A stretch of 64,000 nt of DNA, taken from positions 2,294,001 to 2,358,000 of the forward strand of contig NC_092405.1 in NCBI RefSeq assembly GCF_009017415.1, read 5' to 3'. This DNA is from Aspergillus flavus. Its lineage: Eukaryota > Ascomycota > Eurotiomycetes > Eurotiales > Aspergillaceae. Made by a program: the position numbers and the translations under genes. Shown one piece after another: positions 10,397 through 22,415 of this stretch. Position 1 is the first letter of the stretch; each line of letters begins with the position of its first letter. Under the pieces are notes generated by a model. That model saw only the letters and a list, made by a program, of their open reading frames with translations, was not told the origin of the DNA and searched no databases.

Positions 10397-12616
10397 TTAA
10401 TTATGCGGGAAAGGCATACAAGGGATCCTTACAGTAGCTTCGTTTTGCGCTTCCACAGCCTTGGAAGGCGAGAACTCAGGGGCGGCGGAAGACAATGAAG
10501 TCTTCGAGACTGGAGCTTCACCAGTTCCATTGACAATTGGTGTCGATCCGTTAACTGCGCCATCGACATGATTCTGCGCTGCTGCAGTCTCATCAGGCTT
10601 GCTGGGTCCCTCATGCTGAGCGGCGGGTTCGCGCTGGTCAGTAGGAAGGACCCACTGATCCCACTTCTCTCTCGGGCGCAACCTATCAATGCCATCTTCG
10701 TTCTGCAGATAATCAACATTTCTCAGTTGGCGGGAGACGTGGCGAAGAAGTTCGAAGTCCTCGGTCAGAGTCTTGATGCGCTTGAAGCCAGCAATGAAAG
10801 CCAGTGGGACGTAGCCCTGAGAGTCCATGTGTCTTCGAAGGAACAAGTCCTTGCACAAGTTATCCACAGAGAAGTAGTACTCAAGCTGCATCGAGATCAT
10901 ACTCATAAGGGAGAAGGGCTCCATATATTGCTGGTAAGGGACAGCGGTCATGGGGCCAGGGTGTACTGGCTGGTAGCCATACATGGTGTTGATATCGGTG
11001 GGGAAAGGATAGACACCATACATGGATCCAGAGTTTGGTAAAGAAGGCGACCTCAAAGACATCCTGTGGCCTCCAGAGCTATGCTGTTGCGACCGGCGCT
11101 CACCGAAGCCAAAGGACTTGGGGTGCATGAAACCATTGTGAGACATATGGTTGTTAGGATAGTGAGAGTTCTGAGAGCCGCCGAAACCGCCACGGCCACG
11201 GTGAGAGCCACGACCTCTGTCGGCACGCGACTCGCGGGGAATGTCCTTGAATTCTGCCGACTTGGGGCCGTTCTCGAAGCGACGTTCGTGGGAAGAGCCT
11301 GAGCGAGGGTTAGCCTGTGAATCCACAGGCAAGTGGGGGTTCCTGGAGTTGTGATCGCCGCCCTTGTGCGTAGCGTCGTGATTCCTGGAGAATCCCTTGC
11401 CTTCACGATGATGACGGAAGTTATCGCCTCCGTGGCCATGCTTACCGGCTGGCGGGATGTTGGCATTGTCACTGCCCTTAGGTCCACGGTTCCGGTCCGT
11501 TGCTTGGTTCTTACGGGCGTCTCCCATTCCGGCATCGGCGCTGTTGGATCGCCTGGATGGGGCTGGAAGGGAGTTCGCGCGAGCCGAGTTGGGCTCGTTC
11601 CTTCCCCTCTCACCGGGTGCAGACTGCTTGGTGGCAGAGCCTTGAGCTACCTGACCAGCAGTAGCCTTGTCCGCAGCTGCGGCAGAACCGTGGGTTCCGT
11701 TGCGAGCGCCGTCCCTTCCAGCGCGAGGAGCTCTTCCACCACGGCGGGCAGCAGAAGGAAGAGGAGTAGTAAAAACAGCAGTAGGCACGTAAGGGACTGG
11801 AGTCCACTTCTCTTTACCGGAGGGACGGATAACAGGGCTCTTCTCGGACTTCTTTTTCTCCTCACCCTGAGCACTTTGAGGGGTGGGCCACAAAGCGGCA
11901 TCTCCCACGGGAGGGAGGGATGCAGTGTCATCACGTCCTTTGGATCTTCTGTCCTTGGCACCTTCCACATCTCCTCCCTTCTTCTTTGAGCCAGCCTTTG
12001 ACTGGTCCTGTTGAGCATCGCCGGAGACCGAAGAAGCCGCAGAAGCGGTCTTGGAAGTGCCAGTCTTGGCAGCAGAGCCAGCGGGCTTCGAGGCAACGGC
12101 CTTAGCCTTGGCTTCCTGAGCCTCTTTCCTCTGTTGCCAGATATTCACTGCCGGAAGAGGAGCAGCCTTGAGCTCTTTGGGTGGCTCGCTCTTCTCCTTC
12201 TCGGCAGACTTCTCTTTAGCATTCTCAGTTCCATTGCTCTGCTTGTCAGTTCCCGAGGCCTGGGACTGCTTATCCCATGTAGATTCGGAAGTGCCATTCG
12301 GTGTATTTGAGCTCTCATCATCTTTTGGTAACGTCGAGGTTGAAGAAGTGCCCACACTGGGGGAGGAAGTTCCTGAAACATCTGCCTTGGAGCTTTCGAC
12401 AGCCGTGGATTCCACATCCTTGTCAGTGTTGACAGGAGCCTTCTCTGCTTCCTGAGATTCCTCCGTCTTCACAGTCTCGGTGTTTTCAGCTTCAGGAGTA
12501 GTGATCTCAGCCTGCTCCTCTGGTTTCGAGGCCTGGTTCGGCTCCGCTGTCTTTTCTGACGGTTGTGCGGGGGCAACGCCCTTAGCAGCTTGGGCATAAG
12601 AAAATGTAGCAGCCAT
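10397..12616 (-). CDS. La-domain RNA-binding protein (LARP1/Sro9-like)
   Basis: A single open frame of 739 aa. The first 560 residues are low-complexity and charged (Ser/Lys/Glu then Arg/Gly/Asn/His), typical of the disordered N-terminus of fungal LARP1-like proteins. It includes RGRGSHRGRGGFGG, an RGG-type segment. The La module sits near residues 570-660: the SMQLEYYFSVDNLCKDLFLR core, then QGYVPLAFIAGFKRIKTL and a final RPREKWDQWVLP. In the family this winged-helix module binds RNA 3' ends or 5' TOP/poly(A) messages in the cytoplasm and affects translation. No RRM follows, which separates it from genuine La. The last 11 residues read through a good GTAAGG donor (about 10433), so a spliced 3' exon with a different C-terminus is possible. 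Confidence 0.85.
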   Translation of the reverse strand: MAATFSYAQAAKGVAPAQPSEKTAEPNQASKPEEQAEITTPEAENTETVKTEESQEAEKAPVNTDKDVESTAVESSKADVSGTSSPSVGTSSTSTLPKDDESSNTPNGTSESTWDKQSQASGTDKQSNGTENAKEKSAEKEKSEPPKELKAAPLPAVNIWQQRKEAQEAKAKAVASKPAGSAAKTGTSKTASAASSVSGDAQQDQSKAGSKKKGGDVEGAKDRRSKGRDDTASLPPVGDAALWPTPQSAQGEEKKKSEKSPVIRPSGKEKWTPVPYVPTAVFTTPLPSAARRGGRAPRAGRDGARNGTHGSAAAADKATAGQVAQGSATKQSAPGERGRNEPNSARANSLPAPSRRSNSADAGMGDARKNQATDRNRGPKGSDNANIPPAGKHGHGGDNFRHHREGKGFSRNHDATHKGGDHNSRNPHLPVDSQANPRSGSSHERRFENGPKSAEFKDIPRESRADRGRGSHRGRGGFGGSQNSHYPNNHMSHNGFMHPKSFGFGERRSQQHSSGGHRMSLRSPSLPNSGSMYGVYPFPTDINTMYGYQPVHPGPMTAVPYQQYMEPFSLMSMISMQLEYYFSVDNLCKDLFLRRHMDSQGYVPLAFIAGFKRIKTLTEDFELLRHVSRQLRNVDYLQNEDGIDRLRPREKWDQWVLPTDQREPAAQHEGPSKPDETAAAQNHVDGAVNGSTPIVNGTGEAPVSKTSLSSAAPEFSPSKAVEAQNEATVRIPCMPFPHN

Positions 12617-15600
12617 TGTTTTTGTAATCGAAAAGGTCTAAAATATCCGTTGGAGAAAGTAAATGAGGGGACTCAAGTTCTGCCAGAGAACGGGGGCCTT
12701 GAATGGCAACTCCGATCAAGAAAACCTGGTCAGGCCGACTAAGGCGAAACAGATCTGACGCCGATAGTTATAAGAAGAATCAACTTCCGCCTTCTTACTA
12801 CCCCACCAAACTGCAACTTCCTGTCACTGGAGATCACTCCTACTGGGTATGCAATTCGTGGAACTGTCCGTTTGACCGGTCAGGAAGAACGAGGATGTTC
12901 TTGGGTATCGCAGAGGGTAAAGCGTAGACTGATGCGTTTCACTTGGGTATACAAAGCCACCTACAAGACGAATCGCATCGGTATGACTGGGATGAACTTT
13001 TTTTAAGGCCGGTTCGGTTCGTTTCCAAGGTCGACTTGAATGACGTCCGAGACGAGTAGACCGTCGTATGAAGGGTATAAACCTCGACAGGAGAACGGTG
13101 TCTATAGATGCAGAATTCGAAGGATAAGCACGATGTCTTCGTGCGTAGGTTCGTCAAATGTTGCAAGCCAATAAAAACTCACTCAGTGTGCGGCTCGAAA
13201 TTCGGTCCGTCGGCAAATTCAAAAGCTCTGCAGATGCAGATTACACCAGCTGAACAGTTGGAATGTAAAGTAATGCAGACGATTCACGTCGGAAGGCGAG
13301 AGGACCTCGTTGGCGTTGCCCCTTGTGAAGCGTAGAGAAGCGCGAGTTTGCACGTGGGCGACGACGCTAACGGAATAATTTTTGGGAGCTCGACTTCGAG
13401 AGTGAGATAATCCCTGCGAGGGAAGAGTTGTAAGAACAAATCCAGAGAAGAACGGTTGAGAACTGCAAACGAGAAACTTCGAGGTAGAACTCGTGCGGAG
13501 AAAGGTTAAAAAAAATTCAAGGGAGTAACCGGTCAATGTACCCTAGCCAACAAAACCTCCCGCGAAATGCAGGACGTGGGAACAAGAAGATCGGAGAACG
13601 GAAGATGAGCACTAAAAGTGTGAGCACAACCTCACTACAGACAGTACTACACCACCAACGATATGACGGTCGATGACGAAGATGGAGAATGGAAGGGTAG
13701 ACAACACCCAGAAGTGTGTTAAGAGGGGAGAAGAGGGGAGGGGAGGAGGGGGGAGACGAAAATGGGCAAAAGAGAGAAGTAAAGGGAAAAGAAAGAAAGA
13801 GGAGAGGAGAGAGAACAATGTGTGAGAAACTTAGGAAATTAAAAAAAAAAAATAACAATAATAATTTGGAGGGCCGTGGAAGAAAAGCCGAAGGAAAATA
13901 CAAGTTGAAAGTAATATTGTGGACAAAAAAAAAAAAAAAGTTTCCCAAAGTATTTTCCCGCGTCTAAAGATGGGGTTCGTCACTTGTGAGTGGTAAGTAC
14001 AAGTCGCAAAGAGAGGACAGTAAAAAAAAAAAAAAGGAAAATTGTAATTGTAATCGGTGTCTCCCGTACGTCCGTTTGTTCCTCTTACCTCAGGCACTGT
14101 TTTTTAGTGGACTTCAGGGCTTCTGTGGGGGGGGGGGCGCATGAACCACCCTTTTCGCTGCCTAGAATTGTGAAAGGAAAAAGGAGAACAAAAAGAGAAA
14201 AAAGGATCTGTTCTTGGAAATCTGGTTCAATGATCTTTGATCTCGCCTTTCCCTTTTATATCCCTCGACTTACAGGAAAGTATATAATGCGCAGTACTAT
14301 ACTTGGTCAAGGTACGGAGTAAAGTATGTAGGTATCGATGATTACCGTGTATTTCCATGAGCAACAATCTTATCAGCTGGACTTTTACCGTTTGTAGTAA
14401 GAACCTGTCAATGTCTACAGCACGTCCTGCGCCAGTTCCTTTTTTGCTCGACAGATACCCTGGACAAAGAAGGTCATTCTCTCCTGTTCGACGATTGTGA
14501 ACCAAGCACTACGCGAGCACATTGCCGAGATGTGTATAGATCCGCGCTTCCCCTCCCATAGCTTAGTTTCAAGACGGTCACATTCTCGGTACATGCATCT
14601 TCTTCCACCAAATAAGCCCAACTTCAAGTATAAAGATCATAATATGTCCCTCACTGCGCCAATCCTAGCCGCCAGACCAGTCATCTTTGAATATGCAAGA
14701 TAAACGTTACGACCTAACAAAACCGCAGGTGATCTTCCCAACAAAAGCAAAGATGCAGAACCAACCGTAGCCGACCAATAATTGACGAAACGGTCTACTC
14801 AAAATACAATTGAAGCGATCTTAAGTGACACAGGCGTATCGCGCAATATAGTGGAGGGGCTCATGGAGGGGTAGCCTGTGATCAATGCGTGGGTTATTAT
14901 ACCTAGAGGAAACCCCTCTATTGCCCAAGGTGCTAGCCCTGTAACTATATAAATGGGAAAAAAAAAAAAGCCCTGTATCATTGAAGAGACGTTGGTCGTA
15001 CAGCAGAACAATTAAATTCTAACAACGACTTTCAGTAATGTCATGTGCCTAGATTACAGAGATCGATACTTCTTAAATTCTTGTTCTAGAGTATTTCTCG
15101 AAATCACTTGATCCGAATATCTACAATACATTCACCGGATGTGCGGAGTATATAGAATGCTGATCATTTACAAAATTCGGATATTTTTACTTTTGGTTCC
15201 TGTTTCCCCATTCCTTTTCAGTAAACTTTATTTCCATTCTTTGTCGTCCTCAATGCTATGCGACAGGAGGATCAGGAGTCATACCAGTACATGGATACTT
15301 CTACCTGAGGCATGCATATAAACGCAGATTCGGTTCTTGAATGTAATGATTTTACATAACAGTGGGGCACCTGTCAAAGCAAGTCTAACATATATTACAA
15401 GCCCGGACAACCACAGGCACAGCGAACCATAGCAACCGCAATTCATACAAATGGTTGAATCTAGCTGATTTTCTCTTGAATACACTTGACTAAAATTCAC
15501 CCCTCCGCGCTCCCCCATGGCTTGCCAATTACGTACTACAAATTAACAGATATGGGGACATTGTAATATAGTACTCACGTGCGGTGAATCAATGACAATG

Positions 15601-16433
15601 ACCGGTTTCTGTAAAACCACCCATGTTTCAATCGGGCCGGGTAACTGAGTCGCTTTTCCTCGAAACATGGTTTCAGCATAAATTTCTTCATCTCATTACC
15701 GTAGGTGGTGTCTGTATCCGTCTGTCACACATCTTCAAACAGGCCTTATGCTCAATCCCTAACTTAATCAAATATTTGGCCTAGTCTACTTTAGCGGTGA
15801 TATTTGTAGAAAGTGATAGGCTATGTGCTTCTTAATATACCAGTAATTCAGAAACCAATCTAAGTGATACAGCAGCTCCGTACTGGGACTAATTATATAC
15901 AGATCGGTATATTCGGAGGCCCAGGGAACCCACACGTGATCTATATACGCATTTGCATGCCCTTCCGGCGTATGCCGTGGGGATGAAGGTTTCTGTTCCT
16001 CACATCCCACTGCATATCCCGTGCACCAATGGTAGCGGCCGTAGATGCCGAGGCGGAAGAACGAGGTTCCTTGCTCTCGCTACCTTACCTATGCGGTTAG
16101 CCAGTTCGAAGAAAAGCAAAAAGGGAATTCTGAACGGTCGCTTAGCGCATGGTTATTAGGGCTGAGGTTCGGGGTCAAAGAGGATATGGTTCGGAATTCT
16201 TCGGATCCGCTGTTTTCAATGGGCTTGCGGCCGAAAGGCCCGGGATATCACATGATCGACCATGGGAGATGGGATTAGTCAAATCTTGAGGGTCTGGGTT
16301 CTATTTCCGGAATGCCGATAGGTCATATTGTTGGTCGAAAGGGATATCAATTAGGCATTGCGATTATTATGGATATACATGGTTCTGTATGTATCGTATC
16401 GTGCAGTCATTACATAAGTCACATCGTCAATCA
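12617..16433. other. Long intergenic region with polypurine tracts and homopolymers
   Basis: 3.8 kb without a supported gene. The first 1.4 kb is upstream of the La-domain gene. From about 13700 to 14140 it is strongly purine-rich on the plus strand (pyrimidine-rich in the La transcript direction), with A-runs near 13840, 13925 and 14022. That is typical of CT-rich fungal promoters and leaders. An 11-G run lies at 14127-14137. A perfect TACGGAGTA motif lies at 14313-14321. A 77-codon open frame at 16045-16278 (+) is weakly protein-like but has no support. Confidence 0.5.
13723..13753 (+). repeat. Polypurine tract with G-quadruplex potential
   Basis: Within 31 bp there are at least four runs of four or more G (13725-13728, 13735-13738, 13740-13743, 13748-13753) separated by short A/G spacers. 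This meets the usual pattern for an intramolecular G-quadruplex on the plus strand. It sits about 1.1 kb upstream of the La-domain start codon. Confidence 0.5.
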
Positions 16434-18948
16434 CTACCAATGTCTCACACCGATCAACACCTGCTCACTGGGGTCCAATTCGATGTATGACTGCGAGCCG
16501 GTGACCAGTCCCAGACGTGTGAGGACCTGCCACACCAGTTTGCGCTTTAGGTTCTCACGCACTGGAACCTTCTCGAGGGCATCCATACCATTGAAGTACT
16601 TAATGTAGACCGGCCACAAGTCCTTCATTGGGGTTCGAAGCCCTGCATATTCCGGGTCGTTCTCATCGATGTTAGCTCGTCCTCTCACTGAGAACCTGGG
16701 CTGCTTAGGGAATCGCGAAACGATCTCATCTAGCCATCGAGACTCTAATGGCGGCGCACGATGTGGGAACAGAATCAAAGATGCCGTTTTCAGGGAGGTG
16801 TCTTGGTCTAGGAGCGAATGCGAGAGGTGTAGTTTGCTGTCAGGTTTATACCGGCCAGGCATTGGCGTTTCCTCACCGCTGTCTTGGCTTGCGAGAGAGG
16901 ATGATGAAGACGAACTAGCATCGTCGTCGTCATTCTTTGATGTGTCGCCATTGTGCTTGCTATGGTCGGAGAGTATGGACGATCCTTGTTTGCTCAGGTA
17001 TTTGTCCACTTCCTCACGTCGAAGAGCCCTCTCCACTGCCATTTTAATCTCTGGAGACACCTTGACTCGCGCAAACGTTCGGAGTTGAGTCACCCATCCT
17101 CCCCGTAATAACCATGCTAGGATCGCAAAATAGGCTTCCTTATGGTCTTTACTCGGGATAAAGCTTCCGTAGGGTCTAGGCGTGCCACTCAAGGCCGACA
17201 ACATCTTCGGTAGACTGGGAAGGGTGGGGAACGCCAACTGATATGCGGCGGTAGCTACCTCTAGTTTGCTGAGGTCACAGTTCGGAGAGACGAAATACAC
17301 ATCTCGCTGGTGGAGTGGTGGGATGGCACGTGCTCGCCTCCAGTACACGAGATGGCTCGCCAACATCTGTATGGTGGAAAGCGGTATTCCTGACAAAGCA
17401 GATATCTGCGCAAACGATTTCGTCGGCTTGGAACATCGGATATAGTGAGCAAGGGCGGGAGCTAGAGCACCCCCCGATGCTTCTACGTCTTTGAGGATTG
17501 TCGCTTCGTCACTAAGTAACAATAACGCAAAGTGTTTAGCTAGCACCTGATGCGGAGCAGTGTTTTCATCAGCGGTGGGGTCATCGGCGGGAGTAACGCT
17601 ATCTGCTGTTGTAAGCCAAAGACCTGGGTACGCTTTGTCACCTGGCCCAGGGAGATAAGGCGTTGAGGTAAGAGGAGGGATTTGAAGCGAAATAGAGACG
17701 TCCGGGCTCAGCGAAACGGAAGCGATCTTGGACGCTGAAATATTGCTGTAGACTGTGTATATTGCCCTCGCTAGGGAGGAGTGGTTTATGAGTTCAGAGT
17801 AGAGCGTATTGACAGACGTCCCTGCAATCATTAGCGCCAGAGGCTCCATTTGAAGCCAACCAGAAACCGAACGACCTACTTGTTTCTTTCGCTTTCTCCT
17901 TGATATGTGAAATATGCTGAGCCTCCCGCCAGACGTAATCCGTTCGCGCCTGCTCCCACTTCAGTGCTTTAGCAAACTTCTTGATGATATTATCGTAGAT
18001 CTCTCGGATGCGCATGGAGTACTCCAACAGCGGAGGATCCAATACAAACACCACATTGAACATGGTCATCGAATCCTTATCATCGCCATCCAGCATTTCG
18101 CTTAGCGTCCTTGAACTCCTGATGCTTCCCATCGATGCTCGTTGAGATTCAGATGCTGTCATCGTATGCGGGCTCAAGGTTTCCGTTGAAGCAGCGATAG
18201 CCTCATCGGCATCATCGCGCACATCCCCTGGTATTTCATTATGACCAAGTTCACCTCCTTCCCACTCCGGTTTGGTCTTCTTCTTCTTCCTTCGCTGTTT
18301 CCTCCAAGTGCCATCCTCTCGAACAAAGACCGGCCACCCAACAAATGCCAGATCATTAATTCCGACCTCAAACCGCCGCTTATGCCACGACCGGGACGGA
18401 CTCAACAACTTCTCCCAAACATCAGCCTGTAATCCAAGCAACGACTCCCACGGTGGCCGGAGCCCCCCTCCTGAACCCCCCGCTCCATCCTCTTGTCTAT
18501 CCGACCCAGCCCCGGAATCATCCTCGACATCCGAATTGGCCCCACGCTTCCGCAACCCGCGACCCGACCCTATAGACCCAGCCCGCTGCGAATCTCCCCC
18601 AGGCGAAGCAGCCATGGAACCATGATCATCGACGCCAAAATTGCTCCACCGTCGCCCTGCCGACAAGGCGCTCCCGGCGAGATGTACTGAGCTCGCATTC
18701 TGACTCTGGGCATGCGCCTCCTCCTCGTCTTCATCGGACGTCGAGCCGGACTCTTCGCTGGAGCTGGAATCGTTGCTCTTGGCGGATTTGGCGCGTGAGG
18801 GGCGGCGGCCTTTGGGTGCTGCGCGGAGTCCGTTCTCACTGAGGGGGTTTGGGGGATAATGGAATACGAAGCGAGGGCCGGCGCGGGAGCGCACGATTAG
18901 GATGATCGCGACCAGACATGGGTCTGGCGGTCGTGCGATTGACGACAT
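16434..18948 (-). CDS. npr3: Npr3/NPRL3 subunit of the SEACIT (GATOR1) complex
   Basis: Part of the Npr2-Npr3-Iml1 complex, the GTPase-activating complex that shuts down TORC1 on amino-acid or nitrogen limitation at the vacuole. Two exons, 17880-18948 and 16434-17821, separated by a 58-bp intron (17822-17879), encode 818 aa. The start SSIARPPDPCLVAIILIVRS followed by GPRFVFHYPP is the N-terminal longin-type strand of the family. A variable acidic Ser-rich insert covers about residues 45-190. Conserved segments then follow: WEKLLSPSRSWHKRRFEVGI, DLAFVGWPVFVREDG, and FNVVFVLDPPLLEYSMRI. Splicing joins KAKETRTSVNTLYSELI. The C-terminal part contains winged-helix-like stretches and ends VLIGVRHW. 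Long Ser/Asp inserts are common in fungal Npr3. Confidence 0.92.
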
Positions 18949-19283
18949 TCGTGGAGGTACGAGTTAGGTGTGAGGGTTTGGGGGATGTTGCGTTAGTTTG
19001 CACTTTCAAGCTAGGGTGATGGATGCGCTCATTGGATTGTCCGTCCGCTGGACCCCAACTTGGCTTTTCCCCGCATGGCTTCGCGTCAACTGGTTGATCT
19101 GCATTGCTTAACTTATCACCTCCAATACACCTCTGTTGGAAAGTTTATGACTTTTATTTTAATTGAGTGGACGTATTGTACAAATGAAACAATATATATA
19201 CACGACCTGACAACGCCCAAGAGAACAAGCAATATCTAAACATCATACATGGTATCATACAACTTCACCGATTTTAGACAATA
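18949..19283. other. Intergenic: npr3 promoter and cox19 3' flank
   Basis: 335 bp between the npr3 start and the cox19 stop, both on the minus strand. No clear motif seen. Confidence 0.5.
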
Positions 19284-19852
19284 TCATGACTTGTCATGCT
19301 CTTTCTTATCTTCCTTGTCGAAAATAAGTCCCAGATTCTTGAAGTCGTCCGGCGCCATTAGGTTCCTAAACCAGACCTCCGTTAGCAACCATAGGCCTTC
19401 CATATACGAGTCCTGATGAGACTGCACGTACTTATCCATCCGACAAGCCAGATATCCCTTAGCCAATTTCCGGCACTCTTCGTCATTGACGCCGCGCTGG
19501 GACTTGATACATTTCAGGTAACCGGCAATGAGGTGTTTGCATTCGCCTTATTGAATTAGATATTAGCGGTCATGTTTTCGGTTTCGAATTATTGGTAACT
19601 TCATCGAGACTCCGGCGGTTCGGAAGATCGGAATTGAGATGGTAGATGGACGTAGGATCGATTGAAGTATTAGGGAATCATACCTTCATGGTCAAGAGGG
19701 AAGCTACCACGCTCGGGACTGCGTAACAAGTTAGCAGTTTCTATTGAAGATGATTGCATGACTTAATGCGCTAGGAAGAATGAGGGAGCAGAGGTAACTC
19801 ACGGGGTGGGCTTGGTAGGATTAACACCGGTGCCTGGACTTCCGAAACCCAT
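19284..19852 (-). CDS. cox19: Cox19, twin CX9C copper-handling assembly protein
   Basis: Small intermembrane-space and cytosolic CHCH protein required for cytochrome c oxidase assembly and copper/redox handling with Cox11. Four exons (19803-19852, 19684-19718, 19432-19546, 19284-19365) encode 93 aa. Cysteines at 31, 41, 53 and 63 form the two CX9C motifs that fold through Mia40. The conserved PERGSFPLDHEGECKHL lead and the NLMAPDDFKNLGL end identify Cox19 among CHCH proteins. Intron 3 (19366-19431, 66 bp, GTACGT donor and GCTAAC branch) is a multiple of three and has no stop, so its retention would insert 22 residues right after the second CX9C. Standard family length is reached only if it is removed. 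Confidence 0.9.
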
Positions 19853-22415
19853 TTTGACTTTTTTTTTATATTCGAATGGGAAAATCACAAGAAAGAGATG
19901 AAGTTGTTGAACTGATAAACTGAAGGTGTGGAAATAATACTCCGTACGGCCACGGGAATTGATGGTATGGATTGGGAAAATGGCGCCGTCGGTCTCCGAC
20001 TGCGATTGAAACAAACGGTGCAAACTCACCACTTGCCAAATGGAATGTATAAATACTATTTCAAACACGAAGAAAGTTGTAATTCTGAATACGCATCTGC
20101 AAGACTGCCGTATTGAAGCCGTTTGTATTTTATGGTACGCACTTTGGGCTAGATGAGAGTACCTTGCATGTTAGGTATGCTACAACCTTCTTGTACCGCA
20201 GTCGACTAGGAGTAATTGAACCCAGATCTGCCGCACATGGCAAAGCCTTTGCCTCCCCTGTCTCCTGTAGAATGCATATACGCTAACCAGGGGGACCTTG
20301 CGCAGGACATATTCCGGGGAATGCGGAAATTTTGCTCCAATCCGACATTGTGATTCAGGTTTGGGATCTTCCTTCTCAACAATACGGAGTAGTGTATATC
20401 GATTTAAATACTCCGTATGCTGCACTGATTCCTGCTTTAGGACGCTCAGAGGTTTTACAGCGATGTGAATTCAGCTCTACTCCGTACAGTGACTACAATA
20501 TTCAATACTATAAAGATAACATGTCACGAGAAAGACAGGGTTCACAATGCAAGAATCGTATTGGGGTATCATAATAGCTAAGCCAAATCCATTTTCATAA
20601 CCTGCGTCTAGCTGTTAGCCAAGCACAAAACACATATCCATATGACCAAAGACAGATAGTGTGGTGATATCAGTTCTCCAAGGTGAAAATTGTTTTTCTT
20701 CAATGATGTTCAGTAAGAACACAGCGAAATAATTGTTGCTCATCATAGGAAAGCCGGGGCAAGGAGATGGAGGTGTACTCACTCTTGAGTCTTGCGGAAT
20801 TACTACTAGACTAAGATAGTAAGAATTCCTACATCACGAAACGAGTCAGCACATATCGAGAAAGTATTATGTGTGATTCAGAAGTGTGATGTGTCAACAA
20901 TAGTCAGGCTAATAAATGTTAGCATAATGGTACTTGCATCACAAGAGCATATCAAACTCACCTCATTAAATCAGAATTTTTGTATAAAGTTCATAGCCAT
21001 GCAGAGCATGGATCACACAGTGTGAATAAAGAGATTCATCATATAAAGTTGACTGATTTGGGTGTGCACAACAGAAACAACAGAAAAATGTGACAATACC
21101 TGAAGACTTGTTAGTAAATTGCAAGTCCCACGGATGGTAACCAAAGAAGGATAAGCCGAAAGCTCAGGTGACGAGTTCTCAACAAGTAGTACACCGTCCT
21201 ACACCCGCAAAGTTTGTACGCTCTGCTTTTGATGGATGCAGGTAGATGTATACGTTATGTCCGCCCGTTCGTTCATGGTTTCTTCATTGGAATCGAACAA
21301 GAAAATGGAAGAAATTTATGTACCTATTGACAAGTCTGTTAGTCAATGATCATGCAAGTTAAACTTGGTGATAGCAGCAAAAGATGTAAAGCATGTCAGA
21401 CAAGGCTGAAACTTGAGTTAAAACACGAATTCCACATGGTGATTAAGTTTGAGGAATGCCATAGCGTGTCATAAGCGTCATCATTCGAGGGGAAGAAAAG
21501 AAATAAACGAGAGAAAAGTCTGTCGCATACCTTTTAGAAGACTATGGAAAACATTCCATGAAAAAGTGAGGTTCGATATCTTAAACCATAATGAACTGTA
21601 CACTACACAGACGCTCAAGTACCCAAAACCATAACTTGTGACTTGAGACGCCAAAACAATGTTCATGCCATGTTGTTGTTGTCGCTGAGATGTAAAGCTG
21701 GGAAAGTTCAAAGAAAAAATTGTTGTGGGTGGGACGAAGTTTTATAGGTGGAGAGCTTGGACCAACGGTAAGCGGGTTTGACCCAAAGCGTTGTTTGCTA
21801 CAAAGACAAACACACAGTTTCCTACCCTAACAAATCGATTAACAACATTTATTCAGACCATACCTGTCTTTTACCATTATTCATTGAAAGAGCAAGTGTG
21901 GATGGGTCATCGCTCTAATAGGTAATATGATGGGAGAACTGAGTCGCTGGGACCGCCTATGTAAATAGGTCTGAAACATAAATCCTGGCGACATCATCGA
22001 CAAAGCTAGTCTCTACGGTCAGGTGTTGCATAAGAGCTTTCCCAGCAAGATTGATTCGGAGTAGGAGATGGAATAGGAATGAGATTCCAGGACTAGCTAG
22101 AAGCACGGAAGAAACACTCCATATTGCATGATAGCTTTCTTCCCAGTTCTAGCTTGTTACCTTATCAGTGTGCTAATTGTGGAGCTGCTTTCTTGGTTCA
22201 CCGCGACGTCATACTATCCACTGCCAGTAATAACATTGGGTGCGTCAACTTGACGTCGACTGGTAGGTTAATTATCCTATTAAAATGGACATTCTTGACT
22301 AGACCTGCTCCAGTATGAAATATATATAGAGGACATTGTCTCTTTGTCGGCTGCAGAACAACTGGAACTTGACTCTATCAAATCATTCAAGAGATAACTA
22401 CATCTTTCAAACAAA
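19853..22415. other. Long intergenic region, possibly non-coding transcript
   Basis: 2.56 kb with no recognisable protein. Four perfect TACTCCGTA/TACGGAGTA copies lie at 19938-20486. The minus strand between about 21745 and 20600 shows a TATAAA near 21740, several good donor and acceptor pairs, and no long conserved frame. The right end is the aldo-keto reductase promoter, with a TATATATA stretch near 22320 about 95 bp before its ATG. Confidence 0.45.
19938..20486. repeat. Cluster of four TACTCCGTA motif copies
   Basis: Perfect copies of the 9-mer (either strand) lie at 19938-19946, 20383-20391, 20409-20417 and 20478-20486. Two more perfect copies occur elsewhere in the window, at 14313-14321 and 28154-28162, again only between genes. 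Chance expectation for a 9-mer on both strands in 64 kb is about half a copy. Confidence 0.6.

Noticed and set aside
16045..16278. A 77-codon plus-strand frame with mildly protein-like sequence
   Set aside because: No start context, splice partner or recognised family; it may be chance in a GC-richer patch.
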